Origin: an uncultured Acetatifactor sp.
GTDB taxonomy: Bacteria; Bacillota; Clostridia; Lachnospirales; Lachnospiraceae
Direction of reading: 5' to 3'
Length of the DNA stretch: 64,000 nt
Assembly (NCBI GenBank): GCA_910578215.1
Contig: CAJTPH010000004.1
Coordinates: 1 to 64,000, forward strand
Made by a program: the position numbers and the translations under genes. Position 1 is the first letter of the stretch. Each line of letters opens with the position of its first letter. This document shows, in pieces, positions 35,166-43,827 of this stretch. The notes below the pieces were generated by a model. The model did not search any database and was not told where the DNA came from. It saw only the letters and a program-made list of their open reading frames with translations.

Positions 35166-36629
35166 CTACACTCCCGCACTCTGTTCCCTCAAAAGCTGCT
35201 CACAGGTGTACGCTGCCTGAATCAGCCTTTTCTCCTGAAAGCAGTCTCCGATCAGCTGCAGCCCGATGGGCAGCCCGCGGCTGTCCGTCCCGCAGGGAAT
35301 ACTGATTGCGGGCAGCCCTGCCAGATTCACGGACACCGTATAAATATCACCCAGATACATCTTCACCGGATCGGACAGGGTTTCCCCAAGCCTTGGCGCC
35401 GTAGTGGGTGCCACCGGGCCCAAAATACAGTCATACCGTGCGAAAGCCTGGTCAAAGGCCTTTTTTATCATTGCCCTCACCCGCAGCGCCTTCAGGTAAT
35501 AGGCGTCATAATAGCCGGAGCTCAGGACAAAGCTTCCCAGCATGATGCGGCGCTTTACCTCCGCTCCAAAGCCCTTTGAACGGGTCCTTTTGTACATTTG
35601 ATGCAGCCCCTCCGCGCTTTCGTCGCGATAGCCGTATTTGATGCCGTCGAAACGCTCAAGGTTCGAGCTCGCCTCCGCCGCCGCAATGGTATAGTAAGCA
35701 GGAATCCCATAATCCACAAGGCTTAATTCAAATTCCTCCACAATGGCGCCCTCCGATTTTAAAAGCCTGGCCGCGTTTAAAACCGCCTTCCTCACCTCTT
35801 TGCCAAGCCCCTGCCCGAAATAATCCCCGGGAATCCCTATGCGCATTCCCTTTACATCCTTTATCAATGCCGCGGTAAAGTCCGTGCCCTCCCTTTTGAC
35901 GGAGGTGGAATCCTTGGGGTCATGGGACGCAACCGCCTCCAAAACCGCCGCGCAGTCCTCCACATTTTTTGTGAGAGGGCCGATCTGGTCCAGCGAGGAG
36001 CCATAAGCGATCAAGCCGTATCTGGAAACGGTTCCATAGGTAGGCTTCATTCCAACCACGCCGCAATAGGAAGCCGGCTGCCTGACGGAACCGCCGGTAT
36101 CGGAGCCCAGAGCAAAAAAACATTCTCCTGCGGCAACCGCGGCGGCAGAGCCTCCGGAAGAACCACCGGGTACATGCTCCGGATTATGCGGATTCCTCGT
36201 CACGCCGAACGCGGAGGTCTCCGTGGTGGAGCCCATGGCGAACTCGTCCATATTGGTTTTCCCGATGATGACCGCACCCGCCCTTTCCAGGTTCAAAACC
36301 GCCTCCGCAGAATATGTGGGTATAAAGTTTTCCAGTATCCTGGAGGCACAGGTGGTCCGTATCCCCTCTGTACAGAGATTGTCCTTGACCGCCGCCGGAA
36401 CGCCTGCCAAGGCTCCCGTAAGCTCCCCCGCATCGATCCTTTTCTGAACCTCCCGCGCCCTTTCCAGCGCTCCCTCCCGGTCTGTCGTCACATAGCAGTG
36501 ACAGACCCTCTCCGATTGCTCCATTTGGGAAAGCACTGCCCACACTGCCTCCAGCGCAGTGGTTTTCCCCTCCTTAATTGCCCTGCCAAGCTCCACCGCG
36601 CTCAAACTCAAAAGCTCCCCGTCCTTCAT
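35166..36629 (-). CDS. gatA: Asp/Glu-tRNA amidotransferase subunit A
   Basis: 487 residues of the amidase-signature family, releasing ammonia from glutamine. Catalytic Lys in GVPAAVKDNLCTEG, the Ser/Gly-rich PGGSSGGSAAAVAAG and the catalytic Ser in GSDTGGSVRQPASYCG are present, and the end GLQLIGDCFQEKRL is typical. Second gene of gatCAB. Confidence 0.97.
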   Translation of the reverse strand: MKDGELLSLSAVELGRAIKEGKTTALEAVWAVLSQMEQSERVCHCYVTTDREGALERAREVQKRIDAGELTGALAGVPAAVKDNLCTEGIRTTCASRILENFIPTYSAEAVLNLERAGAVIIGKTNMDEFAMGSTTETSAFGVTRNPHNPEHVPGGSSGGSAAAVAAGECFFALGSDTGGSVRQPASYCGVVGMKPTYGTVSRYGLIAYGSSLDQIGPLTKNVEDCAAVLEAVASHDPKDSTSVKREGTDFTAALIKDVKGMRIGIPGDYFGQGLGKEVRKAVLNAARLLKSEGAIVEEFELSLVDYGIPAYYTIAAAEASSNLERFDGIKYGYRDESAEGLHQMYKRTRSKGFGAEVKRRIMLGSFVLSSGYYDAYYLKALRVRAMIKKAFDQAFARYDCILGPVAPTTAPRLGETLSDPVKMYLGDIYTVSVNLAGLPAISIPCGTDSRGLPIGLQLIGDCFQEKRLIQAAYTCEQLLREQSAGV

Positions 36630-36694
36630 TCCGCTCCCTTCGTTCCGGTTAAATTATACCGGCTCCTGCTTTGTTTTCTTCCGCATTATATCCG

Positions 36695-36994
36695 TCATTC
36701 CTGGCTGAAGGTTTTTGGCGCCACAAACATATGCTCCTTTTGGCTGGGCGCATTTCGCAGGATCTTTTCACTCTCGTCGCCGTTTGTGACTCTGTCCTCC
36801 CGAAACACGTTCTGCACCGGAAATATATGGGGCACAGGCTCTACGCCTGCTGTGTCCAGTTCGTTCAGCTTGTCGATATAATCCAGCATCCTGCCCATAT
36901 CCTTCTTTGCCGCTTCCTTTTCATCGCCGGAAAGCTCCAGCTTGGCGAGAATACCCACATATTCTATTGTCTCGTCACTGATAATATTTGCCAT
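36695..36994 (-). CDS. gatC: Asp/Glu-tRNA amidotransferase subunit C
   Basis: 99 residues, the small belt subunit that stabilises GatA-GatB. VEYVGILAKLELSGDEKEA and MLDYIDKLNELDTAGVEP match the family. A strong GGGGAGG precedes the ATG. First gene after the T-box leader. Confidence 0.95.
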   Translation of the reverse strand: MANIISDETIEYVGILAKLELSGDEKEAAKKDMGRMLDYIDKLNELDTAGVEPVPHIFPVQNVFREDRVTNGDESEKILRNAPSQKEHMFVAPKTFSQE

Positions 36995-37076
36995 CGTCCT
37001 CCCCTTTCCGCGCTCTGCGCCTGCCCTCCGGGCGTCCGTCAGCTTCTGCTGACATTTTTCCCCTGAATGTCCGTGT

Positions 37077-37430
37077 GCATAAAAAAGCCCCGAAACACAG
37101 CTCTAACTGCATTTCGGGACGAATGTCTAAGCCACGTCCGCGGTACCACCCGCATGGATTAACCGTGCCTTCCACACAGAAGCAGCTTCTTTCAAAGGCA
37201 TGCCCGCAGAAACATAACCGGGTTGTCCACGCCTGCGCTTAACCCATGCAGCAGGGCTGCCCCGGCGCGGGGTTTTGCCGTGACCTTACCGCCCCATAAG
37301 CCCTCCCCTGTTCAAGCATCCTTCTAAGGAGTGTACCTCATAAAGCGTCTGCCGCCAGCACGCTCAGCCGGTGACGCCGGCTTCCTGTGCTTCTCCCGAA
37401 AAGAGTCTCCTTCACCGCATTTTCAATATG
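37077..37430 (-). promoter_or_regulatory. T-box riboswitch leader of gatCAB
   Basis: The minus strand carries the T-box GGGTGGTACCGCGG (complement 37139-37152) and then the terminator CCCGAAATGCAG / CTGTGTTTCGGG followed by GCTTTTTT (37079-37117). Upstream, AAGGAGAC and GTACACTCCTT can close Stem I. Uncharged tRNA binding would favour the antiterminator and turn on gatCAB. I could not assign the specifier codon with confidence; Asn, Asp, Gln or Glu would be expected. Confidence 0.9.
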
Positions 37431-37450
37431 TGAGAATCCTATCATACTTT

Positions 37451-37525
37451 GTTTTATATCGCAAGATTTGTTTTATATCACAAGATTTGTTTTATTAAAC
37501 AAAACTTGTTTTTTACGCAAGATTT
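37451..37525. repeat. Four 19-base direct repeats before the T-box leader
   Basis: GTTTTATATCGCAAGATTT and three variants in tandem (37451, 37470, 37489, 37508; the last is 18 bases). They occupy the gap between the dapL stop and the start of the T-box leader, overlapping where its promoter must be. On the minus strand each gives CTTG(C/T)GATATAAAAC, so several -35/-10-like combinations exist. Confidence 0.85.
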
Positions 37526-37556
37526 GTTCCAAAACGCACGAACAAATGGCCGGACT

Positions 37557-38771
37557 TTACATTCCTTTTATTCTGTCCACTGCCTCCACGGTATTTTCAT
37601 AGCTTCCGAAGGCGGTCAGCCTGAAATAACCCTCGCCGCTTGGACCGAAGCCTGAACCGGGTGTTCCCACCACATGAACTGTCTCCAGAAGCCTGTCAAA
37701 GAATTCCCAGCTGGTCATTCCGTCCGGGGTTTTCAGCCAGATGTACGGCGCATTGACTCCCCCGGAGACGGTGTAGCCGGCTTCTCTTAAACCGTGATAT
37801 ATATATTTTGCATTGTTCATATAATAGGCAACCTGTTTTTTGAGCTGCTCCTTTCCCTCCTGAGAATAGACCGCCTCACCCGCGCGCTGTACAATATAAG
37901 GGGCGCCGTTGTACTTGGTTCCGTGACGCCTCGCCCACAGAGAATGCAGCGCCGTACCGCCGCACCTTAAATCCTTAGGCACAACGGTAAAGCCCAGCCT
38001 CACGCCGGTAAAACCTGCGTTTTTAGAAAAGGAGCGCAGCTCGATGGCACAGTTCCGGGCGCCTTCGCACTCAAAGATACTGTGGGGTATATCCGGCTCG
38101 GAAATATATGCCTCATACGCAGCGTCATAGATAATGACCGCTCCCACCCTGCACGCATAATCCACCCACTCCTGAAGCTTGCGTCCGGTGATTGCAGCGC
38201 CGGTGGGATTGTTTGGAAAGCACAGGTAAATCAGGTCCGGCGTCTCGCCGGGAAGCTCCGGAGTAAAGCCGTTATCCGCCGTACAGGGCATATAGACCAC
38301 GTTGCTCCACGTTCCCTTCAGCTTGTCAAAGGCTCCCGCCCTTCCTGCCATCACATTGGAATCCACATAGACAGGGTAAACGGGATCACAGACCGCAATA
38401 CGGTTGTCGGTGCTGAAAATCTCCTGAATATTGCCGGAATCACATTTGGCGCCGTCGGATATAAATATCTCGTCCGCCGCAATGTTACAGCCTCTCGCCT
38501 TGTAATCATTTTCCGCGATTGCCTTTCGCAGGAATTCATATCCCAGATCCGGCGCATAGCCGCGAAAGGTTTCCGCCCTGCCCATCTCGTCCACCGCATC
38601 GTGGAGCGCCTGAATAATTGCCGGCGCAAGAGGCTGCGTCACATCCCCGATACCGAGACGAATGATTTTTTTGTCAGGATTTGCCGCACCGTATGCGTTC
38701 ACCTTTTTTGCAATAGTGGAAAAAAGATAGCTTTCAGGCAGCTTCAAATAATTTTCGTTTATTTTGTACAT
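37557..38771 (-). CDS. dapL: LL-diaminopimelate aminotransferase
   Basis: 404 residues, PLP enzyme of fold type I. Converts tetrahydrodipicolinate directly to LL-diaminopimelate. Seen: INENYLKLPESYLFSTIAKK, IIRLGIGDVTQPL, the FISDGAKCDSGNIQ segment, YLCFPNNPTGA, and the PLP-lysine in ELRSFSKNAGFTGVRLGF. The ATG at 38771 has GGGAGAG upstream. It follows dapF, and together they give the last steps to meso-diaminopimelate for lysine and peptidoglycan. Confidence 0.96.
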   Translation of the reverse strand: MYKINENYLKLPESYLFSTIAKKVNAYGAANPDKKIIRLGIGDVTQPLAPAIIQALHDAVDEMGRAETFRGYAPDLGYEFLRKAIAENDYKARGCNIAADEIFISDGAKCDSGNIQEIFSTDNRIAVCDPVYPVYVDSNVMAGRAGAFDKLKGTWSNVVYMPCTADNGFTPELPGETPDLIYLCFPNNPTGAAITGRKLQEWVDYACRVGAVIIYDAAYEAYISEPDIPHSIFECEGARNCAIELRSFSKNAGFTGVRLGFTVVPKDLRCGGTALHSLWARRHGTKYNGAPYIVQRAGEAVYSQEGKEQLKKQVAYYMNNAKYIYHGLREAGYTVSGGVNAPYIWLKTPDGMTSWEFFDRLLETVHVVGTPGSGFGPSGEGYFRLTAFGSYENTVEAVDRIKGM

Positions 38772-38832
38772 AGAACTCTCCCTTCTGGCCAAGGCCCGCA
38801 AATCAGAAACATACACAAATAATTTTTAAAGG

Positions 38833-38942
38833 ACCGGAAGGGACGCCGCCCCAGGCAAACCCGTTCGCTTGGCGTTCCTCAGTGTACCTTCCGGTAATTT
38901 CCGGCTGCGCTATGCCGGATGCAGTCCCCCTGACTGCCTGGG
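38833..38942 (-). other. GC-rich structured spacer between dapF and dapL
   Basis: ACCGGAAGG (38833-38841) pairs with CCTTCCGGT (38887-38895), GGACGCC (38841-38847) with GGCGTTCC, and CCCAGGCA (38850-38857) could instead pair with TGCCTGGG (38935-38942). The minus strand then reads CCTTTAAAAATT. The region contains the motif GCCAAGCGAACGG (complement 38861-38873), also found in the tad leader. It could be an attenuator or processing site between the two genes. Confidence 0.5.
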
Positions 38943-38944
38943 AT

Positions 38945-39808
38945 TTATATACACACCTCTCCCTCAAACACCGTTTCGGCAGGACCTGTCATATATACAA
39001 GATCATTCTCCCGGTCCCACTCGATCTCCAATTCCCCTCCCAGCAGTCTGACGGTCAGCTTATTTTCCGTCAATCCGTTCAATACGCATGCCACCGCCAC
39101 CGCACAGGCTCCCGTTCCGCAGGCAAGGGTCTCCCCGGTTCCCCGCTCCCAGACGCGCATAAACACATTTCTCCTGTCGATCACCTCCACAAACTCCGTG
39201 TTTGTACGCTTGGGAAATCTGACATGATTCTCAAAATCCGGACCGATTTTTTCCAGGACAAGCTCGTTCACCCCCTCCGTAAAGATAACCGCATGGGGGT
39301 TTCCCATGGACACACAGGTCATGTGATACTCCTTGCCGTTTACCAGAATCGGCGCGTCTACCACCTGCTCTCCCTCCGCCTCCACAGGAATCCGCGCCGG
39401 TTCCAGAACCGGGCTGCCCATATTGACGCGCACCTTTTTAACAACGCCCCTGTCGTCCGCCAGACCTGGGGCCTTCTCCACTGTCAAGTCCAGATATTTG
39501 ATCTTTCCGGCGCTGACCACCGTGATATGCCTGGAGTCCGTCAATCCCTTGTCATAGACAAACTTTGCCACGCAGCGGATGCCGTTGCCGCACATTTCCG
39601 CCCTGGTTCCGTCCGCGTTGAACATCTCCATCTCAAAATCGGCTTCAGCAGAGGGGTTAATAAAGATAACACCGTCTCCGCCAATGCCAAAATGCCTGTC
39701 GCTTAATCTCCTCACAAGCGCAGGCTTTTCCTCCTGTGCCGTTTTTTCCGTAAAGCCGTTGACATAGACATAATCATTGCCACAGCCCTGCATCTTTGTA
39801 AACCGCAT
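38945..39808 (-). CDS. dapF: Diaminopimelate epimerase
   Basis: 287 residues. Interconverts LL- and meso-diaminopimelate with two Cys bases: AEMCGNGIRCVAKF (first Cys) and LACGTGACAVAVA (second Cys). The N-terminus RFTKMQGCGNDYVYVNGF is typical. The ATG at 39808 follows AGGAGGG; the longer frame to 39856 lies in tandem repeat DNA. The first five codons belong to the first unit of that repeat. Confidence 0.96.
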   Translation of the reverse strand: MRFTKMQGCGNDYVYVNGFTEKTAQEEKPALVRRLSDRHFGIGGDGVIFINPSAEADFEMEMFNADGTRAEMCGNGIRCVAKFVYDKGLTDSRHITVVSAGKIKYLDLTVEKAPGLADDRGVVKKVRVNMGSPVLEPARIPVEAEGEQVVDAPILVNGKEYHMTCVSMGNPHAVIFTEGVNELVLEKIGPDFENHVRFPKRTNTEFVEVIDRRNVFMRVWERGTGETLACGTGACAVAVACVLNGLTENKLTVRLLGGELEIEWDRENDLVYMTGPAETVFEGEVCI

Positions 39809-40060
39809 AATACCCTCCTGTTTATTGTTTTTAAAACGGCTCAGTTCTCCTGTCATTTAATTGTCTGCGCCGTCTGCCTTCTTGTAAATCGTATAATACC
39901 TGCCTGTTTATTGTTTTCAAAACGGCTCAGCTCTCCTGTCATTTAATTGTCTGCGCCGTCTGCCTTCTTGTAAATCGTATAATACCTGCCTGTTTATTGT
40001 CTTCAAAACGGCTCAGCTCTCCTGTCATTTGATTATGTGCGCCGTCTGTGCTGTCTGCCT
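39795..40060. repeat. 86-base tandem repeat including the dapF start
   Basis: Three units start at 39795, 39881 and 39967, with exact 86-base steps; the third has about nine extra bases, and a very degenerate fourth may follow at 40061. Each contains TTGTAAA.CG.ATAATACC, TGTTTATTG and CGGCTCAG.TCTCCTGTCATTT. Unit 1 includes the dapF start codon and ribosome binding site. Units 2 and 3 have ATA in place of ATG and AGGCAGG in place of AGGAGGG. Confidence 0.9.
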
Positions 40061-40214
40061 TCTCAATGTAAACAATATAAATACTATAATTTCAATCCTT
40101 CTGCCCCCCAATGAATTTCCTTAAATGCAGTACACATACATGAATACATTCCGGGACGGCAGTTCAGAGGCCGGTATTTCTCTCTGGAACCTCTGCGCAC
40201 GCGTCTTATGCACG

Positions 40215-40251
40215 AAAAAAGGGCGGTCTTACTCCTCCGGTAAGAACGCCC
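40215..40251 (-). terminator. Terminator-like hairpin at the start of the dapF leader
   Basis: Minus strand GGGCGTTCTTAC / GTAAGACCGCCC with a seven-base loop, then six T (40215-40220). It begins about ten bases after the expected start site of the promoter at 40267-40295. It could be an attenuator, could make a short RNA, or could end the nadE transcript. Confidence 0.8.
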
Positions 40252-40266
40252 CTGTCCTGCGTCTAA

Positions 40267-40295
40267 ATATTACCGCCAAAGCCTGTGCCTGTCAA
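40267..40295 (-). promoter_or_regulatory. Promoter upstream of dapF
   Basis: TTGACA (40290-40295), 17 bases, TAATAT (40267-40272) on the minus strand. A transcript starting near 40260 would have a 450-base leader before dapF. Confidence 0.8.
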
Positions 40296-40373
40296 TGCGA
40301 AATCAGACATATTTTCCGATTCCGCCACATATTTATTATATAGACAAATACATAACAAGAACTAAAGGGGAAT

Positions 40374-40847
40374 ATGATGAGTGCAAAAACTAAAATTGTC
40401 GTACTTCACATGAAAGAACTGATTTATACCGGAATCTTTGCGGCGCTGGGGATTCTGTTCATAGCCCTGCTGATCATGATGTTCTTTCCGGGCGAAAAGG
40501 AAAATGACACGCCCGTCCAGGAACCGTCTGTCACAGAAACGGCTGCTCTCTACATACCCGGCATTTACACCACAGAGCTGGTATTGGGAAATCAGTCCAT
40601 CGACGTGGAGGTCATCGTGGATAAGGCTTCCATTACCTCTATCCGCCTGGTAAATTTAAACGATGCTGTCACCACCATGTATCCGCTGCTGCAGCCGACC
40701 TTTGACTCCATCTGCGAGCAGGCTCTCACGCTGCAGTCCCTGGACGGCATTTCCTACACCTCCGAAAACAAATATACCTCTCTCGTGCTTTTGGAGGCAA
40801 TACAGCACTCCTTAGACAAAGCCGCCGGGCAGAACAAAATAAACTGA
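40374..40847 (+). CDS. Membrane-anchored FMN-binding-like protein
   Basis: 157 residues. One membrane helix at residues ~17-38 is followed by a short linker and a domain of ~95 residues (PGIYTTELVLGNQSIDVEV, then IVDKASITSIRLVNLND). This follows the FMN-binding domain of RnfG/NqrC-like proteins, ending in a helix (SLVLLEAIQHSLDKA). The flavinylation site S/T-G-A-T is replaced by YTSENKYTS, so covalent FMN is doubtful. Function unknown. AAGGGG lies upstream of the ATG pair; MSAKTK (40377) is an alternative start. It is a lone plus-strand gene between minus-strand operons. Confidence 0.65.
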   Translation: MMSAKTKIVVLHMKELIYTGIFAALGILFIALLIMMFFPGEKENDTPVQEPSVTETAALYIPGIYTTELVLGNQSIDVEVIVDKASITSIRLVNLNDAVTTMYPLLQPTFDSICEQALTLQSLDGISYTSENKYTSLVLLEAIQHSLDKAAGQNKIN

Positions 40848-40872
40848 AACAAAAATACGGAAAGCAAAATTT

Positions 40873-42783
40873 CTATAGCTTCTCCGCCTCTCCAAGCCAC
40901 AGACTTTCGCTGGCATCGGATGGCATACGCAGATCTCCTCTGGGCGAAAGAGCTACGCTTCCCACCTTGGGTCCGTCCGGCAGACAGGAACGTTTAAACT
41001 GCTGCCGGAAGAACCTGCGGTAGAAGGTCTTCAGCCACTTTAAAATTGTCTCGTCCCCATACTGCCCTTTAAACGCAAGCCTTGCCACCCGGTAAATCTT
41101 GGCAGGAGGAAAGCCGCAGCGCAGCATGTAATAAAGAAAGAAATCATGAAGCTCATAGGGACCCACCAGATCCTCCGTCTTCTGGACAATCTCCCCGTCC
41201 ACCGGAGGCAGAAGCTCCGGGCTGACCGGCGTTTCCAGCACATCACCCAGAATATCCGAAAGCTCACCCACTCCAAAATTATCCGAATAATACCGCACCA
41301 GATGGCGTACCAGGGTTTTGGGGACACCTGCATTGACCCCATACATGGACATATGGTCTCCGTTGTAGGTGGCCCACCCCAAAGCCAGCTCCGACATGTC
41401 CCCCGTACCTATCACCAGCCCGTTGACACGGTTTGCCACATCCATGAGCACTTGCGTCCTCTCTCTCGCCTGCCCGTTTTCGTAGGTCACGTCATGGTTG
41501 TCCGGGTTCTGACCGATATCTCTGAAATGAACCGTGACCGCTTCCCTGATATCTATTTCTTCCAGAGTAGTTCCCAGCGCCCTCGCCAGCCTGCAGGCGT
41601 TTTCATAGGTTCTGTCTGTGGTTCCAAAGCATGGCATCGTTACCGAAACGATTCCGCCTCTGTCCAATCCCAGCAAGTCAAAGGCTCGCACAGTCACAAG
41701 CAGGGCAAGAGTGGAATCCAGCCCTCCCGATATGCCCACGACGGCAGTGGAAAGCCCTGTGTGCTCCAGCCTCTTTTTTAGGCCATAGGACTGGATGGAC
41801 AAAATCTCCTCACAGCGCAGCCTGCGTTTTTTCTCGTCTCCCGGAACAAACGGCATACAATTGAAGGTACGCGCAAGCTCCGTCTCCCCCAGTGTCAGTC
41901 GAAAGGGTACCACCGTGTAATTTGACCGGGTATTTTTGCCAAAGGCTCCCACACGCCGTCTCTCATGATTTATTCTCTGAACATCGATATCCCCGTAAAC
42001 CGTCGTACCCTGAAAACGCTTTGCCTGCGCCAGAATCGTACCGTTTTCCGCAATCAGATTATGCCCGCCGAAGACTAAATCCTGCGTGGACTCGCCCTCT
42101 CCCGCAGAGCTGTACACATAGCCGCAGATCATCCTTGCGCTGGCAGACTTTACCAAAAGCTCCCTGTACTCATCCTTCCCCACCGTCTCATTGGAGGCGG
42201 AAAGGTTGGCGATGACCGTTGCCCCTGTCAGCGCATGGCTGGTACAGGGGGGATTTGCCACCCAGAGATCCTCGCAGATTTCAACGCTTATGACCAATTC
42301 CCGCAGATTTTGGCAGGTAAACAGGATATTGGTGCCAAAGGGAACAGACTGTCCCTCATATATATACGGAACCGGCTCGGCATTGCCCTCGGAAAAATGA
42401 CGTCCCTCATAAAACTCCCCATAGGAAGGAATATTCGCCTTGGGAACAAAGCCCAGTACCCTGCCGTTCCAAAGTACCGCCGCCACATTATACAGGGCTC
42501 CGTCCCTTTCCATAGGCAGACCGACAGCCACCAGCGCATCCTTATCCCGGGTGGCTTCCACTATTTGGGACAGCCGGGATAAAGCCTCCTCCAGCAAAGC
42601 CGTCTGCAAAAACAGATCTTCGCAGGTATAACCTGTCAGACACAGCTCCGGAAACACGATAATTTTTGCCCCCGCCGCGTATGCCTCCTCCAGCTTCTCA
42701 CAAATCTCCCCCGCGTTATGGGCCGGGTCAGCGACCTTGATTTTGGGCGTCACTGCCGCCACCTTCACAAATCCATGCTTCAT
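40873..42783 (-). CDS. nadE: Glutamine-dependent NAD+ synthetase
   Basis: 636 residues. N-terminal nitrilase-like glutaminase (residues ~1-280): catalytic Glu in VFPELCLTGYTCEDLF, Lys in GFVPKANIPSYGEFYE, Cys in VISVEICEDLW. C-terminal synthetase: P-loop GISGGLDSTLALL and GTGDMSELALGWATYNGD. It forms NAD+ from deamido-NAD+ using glutamine. The ATG at 42783 starts the conserved KVAAVTPKI; AGGAG lies some 15 bases upstream, farther than usual. Confidence 0.96.
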   Translation of the reverse strand: MKHGFVKVAAVTPKIKVADPAHNAGEICEKLEEAYAAGAKIIVFPELCLTGYTCEDLFLQTALLEEALSRLSQIVEATRDKDALVAVGLPMERDGALYNVAAVLWNGRVLGFVPKANIPSYGEFYEGRHFSEGNAEPVPYIYEGQSVPFGTNILFTCQNLRELVISVEICEDLWVANPPCTSHALTGATVIANLSASNETVGKDEYRELLVKSASARMICGYVYSSAGEGESTQDLVFGGHNLIAENGTILAQAKRFQGTTVYGDIDVQRINHERRRVGAFGKNTRSNYTVVPFRLTLGETELARTFNCMPFVPGDEKKRRLRCEEILSIQSYGLKKRLEHTGLSTAVVGISGGLDSTLALLVTVRAFDLLGLDRGGIVSVTMPCFGTTDRTYENACRLARALGTTLEEIDIREAVTVHFRDIGQNPDNHDVTYENGQARERTQVLMDVANRVNGLVIGTGDMSELALGWATYNGDHMSMYGVNAGVPKTLVRHLVRYYSDNFGVGELSDILGDVLETPVSPELLPPVDGEIVQKTEDLVGPYELHDFFLYYMLRCGFPPAKIYRVARLAFKGQYGDETILKWLKTFYRRFFRQQFKRSCLPDGPKVGSVALSPRGDLRMPSDASESLWLGEAEKL

Positions 42784-42887
42784 TTTGTGCGCCGATATCT
42801 CCTTTCCTGCCTTACCGATTTTTCCAGGATAATTCCATTGGATTGCTGCCATGCCGCTCACAATTCTATTTTCTTATTTATTTTCTT

Positions 42888-43760
42888 CTACTTTGCAAGC
42901 AATTTCTTCAGCTCGTCCACGCCGAACTTATAGCCTGTATTACAGAAATGGCAATTTACCTCTATCTCCTGTCCTTCGTCTATCATATCCTGCATTTCCT
43001 TTTTGCCAAGGCTGATCAGAACCTTCTCTATCCTGTGCCTGCTGCAGTTACAGCTGAACGCCGCAGGCATAGTGTCCGTTATCTCCGGCTCCAAGCCCTC
43101 CAGAATAATCTCCAGCATCTGCTCCGGCGTGTTTCCCGCATCCAGCAAGGAGGTCACGGAATCAAGCCTTCCCAGGTTCCGTTCCAGTCTTTCAATAACC
43201 GCCTCCTCCGCAAAGGGCATCAGCTGAACGATAAAGCCTCCCGCCTGTTTGACGGTGTTGCCGCGGTTCATCAGAACACCGAGCCCCACCGAGGAAGGAA
43301 CCTGTTCGGATGCCGCAAAATAATATGTCAGATCCTCGGCAATCTCACCTGTCTGAAGTAAAGTCTGCCCGACATAGGGCTCCTTTAATCCCATATCCTT
43401 GACAACGGAAAGCATTCCCTGCCCAAGGGCGGCGGATACGTCCAGCTTGCCGCTTGGCTTTGCCGGCACAATCACATCCGGCACCACAGCATAGCCCTTG
43501 ACACATCCCCTTGCGTCTGCCGTCACGGTTGCTCCCTTCATGGGGCCGTCGGACTTAATCTGCAGGGTAAGTAAGTCGTCGTCTCCCTTCAGCATGCTGC
43601 CCATCATGACTCCCGCGCTCAAAAGACGCCCCAGCGCCGCCGTCACCACGGGGCTGGTATTGTGTATCTCCCTCGCCCTCTCCACCAATTCCCTTGTAGT
43701 ACAGGCAAAGGCCCGAATCTGTGCGTCGGCAGCAACCGCCCGCACTATATAATCTGCCAT
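42888..43760 (-). CDS. hslO: Redox-regulated chaperone Hsp33
   Basis: 290 residues. Hsp33 is activated by oxidative loss of its zinc. The Zn site is complete: FSCNCSRHR and NCHFCNTGY (CxC and CxxC). The N-terminal domain begins DYIVRAVAADAQIRAFACTT. The ATG at 43760 follows AAGGAGGAG. It lies after the methyltransferase gene and before nadE in the same direction. Confidence 0.96.
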   Translation of the reverse strand: MADYIVRAVAADAQIRAFACTTRELVERAREIHNTSPVVTAALGRLLSAGVMMGSMLKGDDDLLTLQIKSDGPMKGATVTADARGCVKGYAVVPDVIVPAKPSGKLDVSAALGQGMLSVVKDMGLKEPYVGQTLLQTGEIAEDLTYYFAASEQVPSSVGLGVLMNRGNTVKQAGGFIVQLMPFAEEAVIERLERNLGRLDSVTSLLDAGNTPEQMLEIILEGLEPEITDTMPAAFSCNCSRHRIEKVLISLGKKEMQDMIDEGQEIEVNCHFCNTGYKFGVDELKKLLAK

Positions 43761-43827
43761 ATCCGCAGCTCCTCCTTCCCCACGCCGGCACGGCATGCCA
43801 ATCAGACCGCAAAACCTCTGAGAGCCG

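Noticed and set aside
39809..39856. Sixteen-codon N-terminal extension of DapF
   Set aside because: It lies in the tandem repeat, does not match the family, and the ATG at 39808 has the better ribosome binding site.
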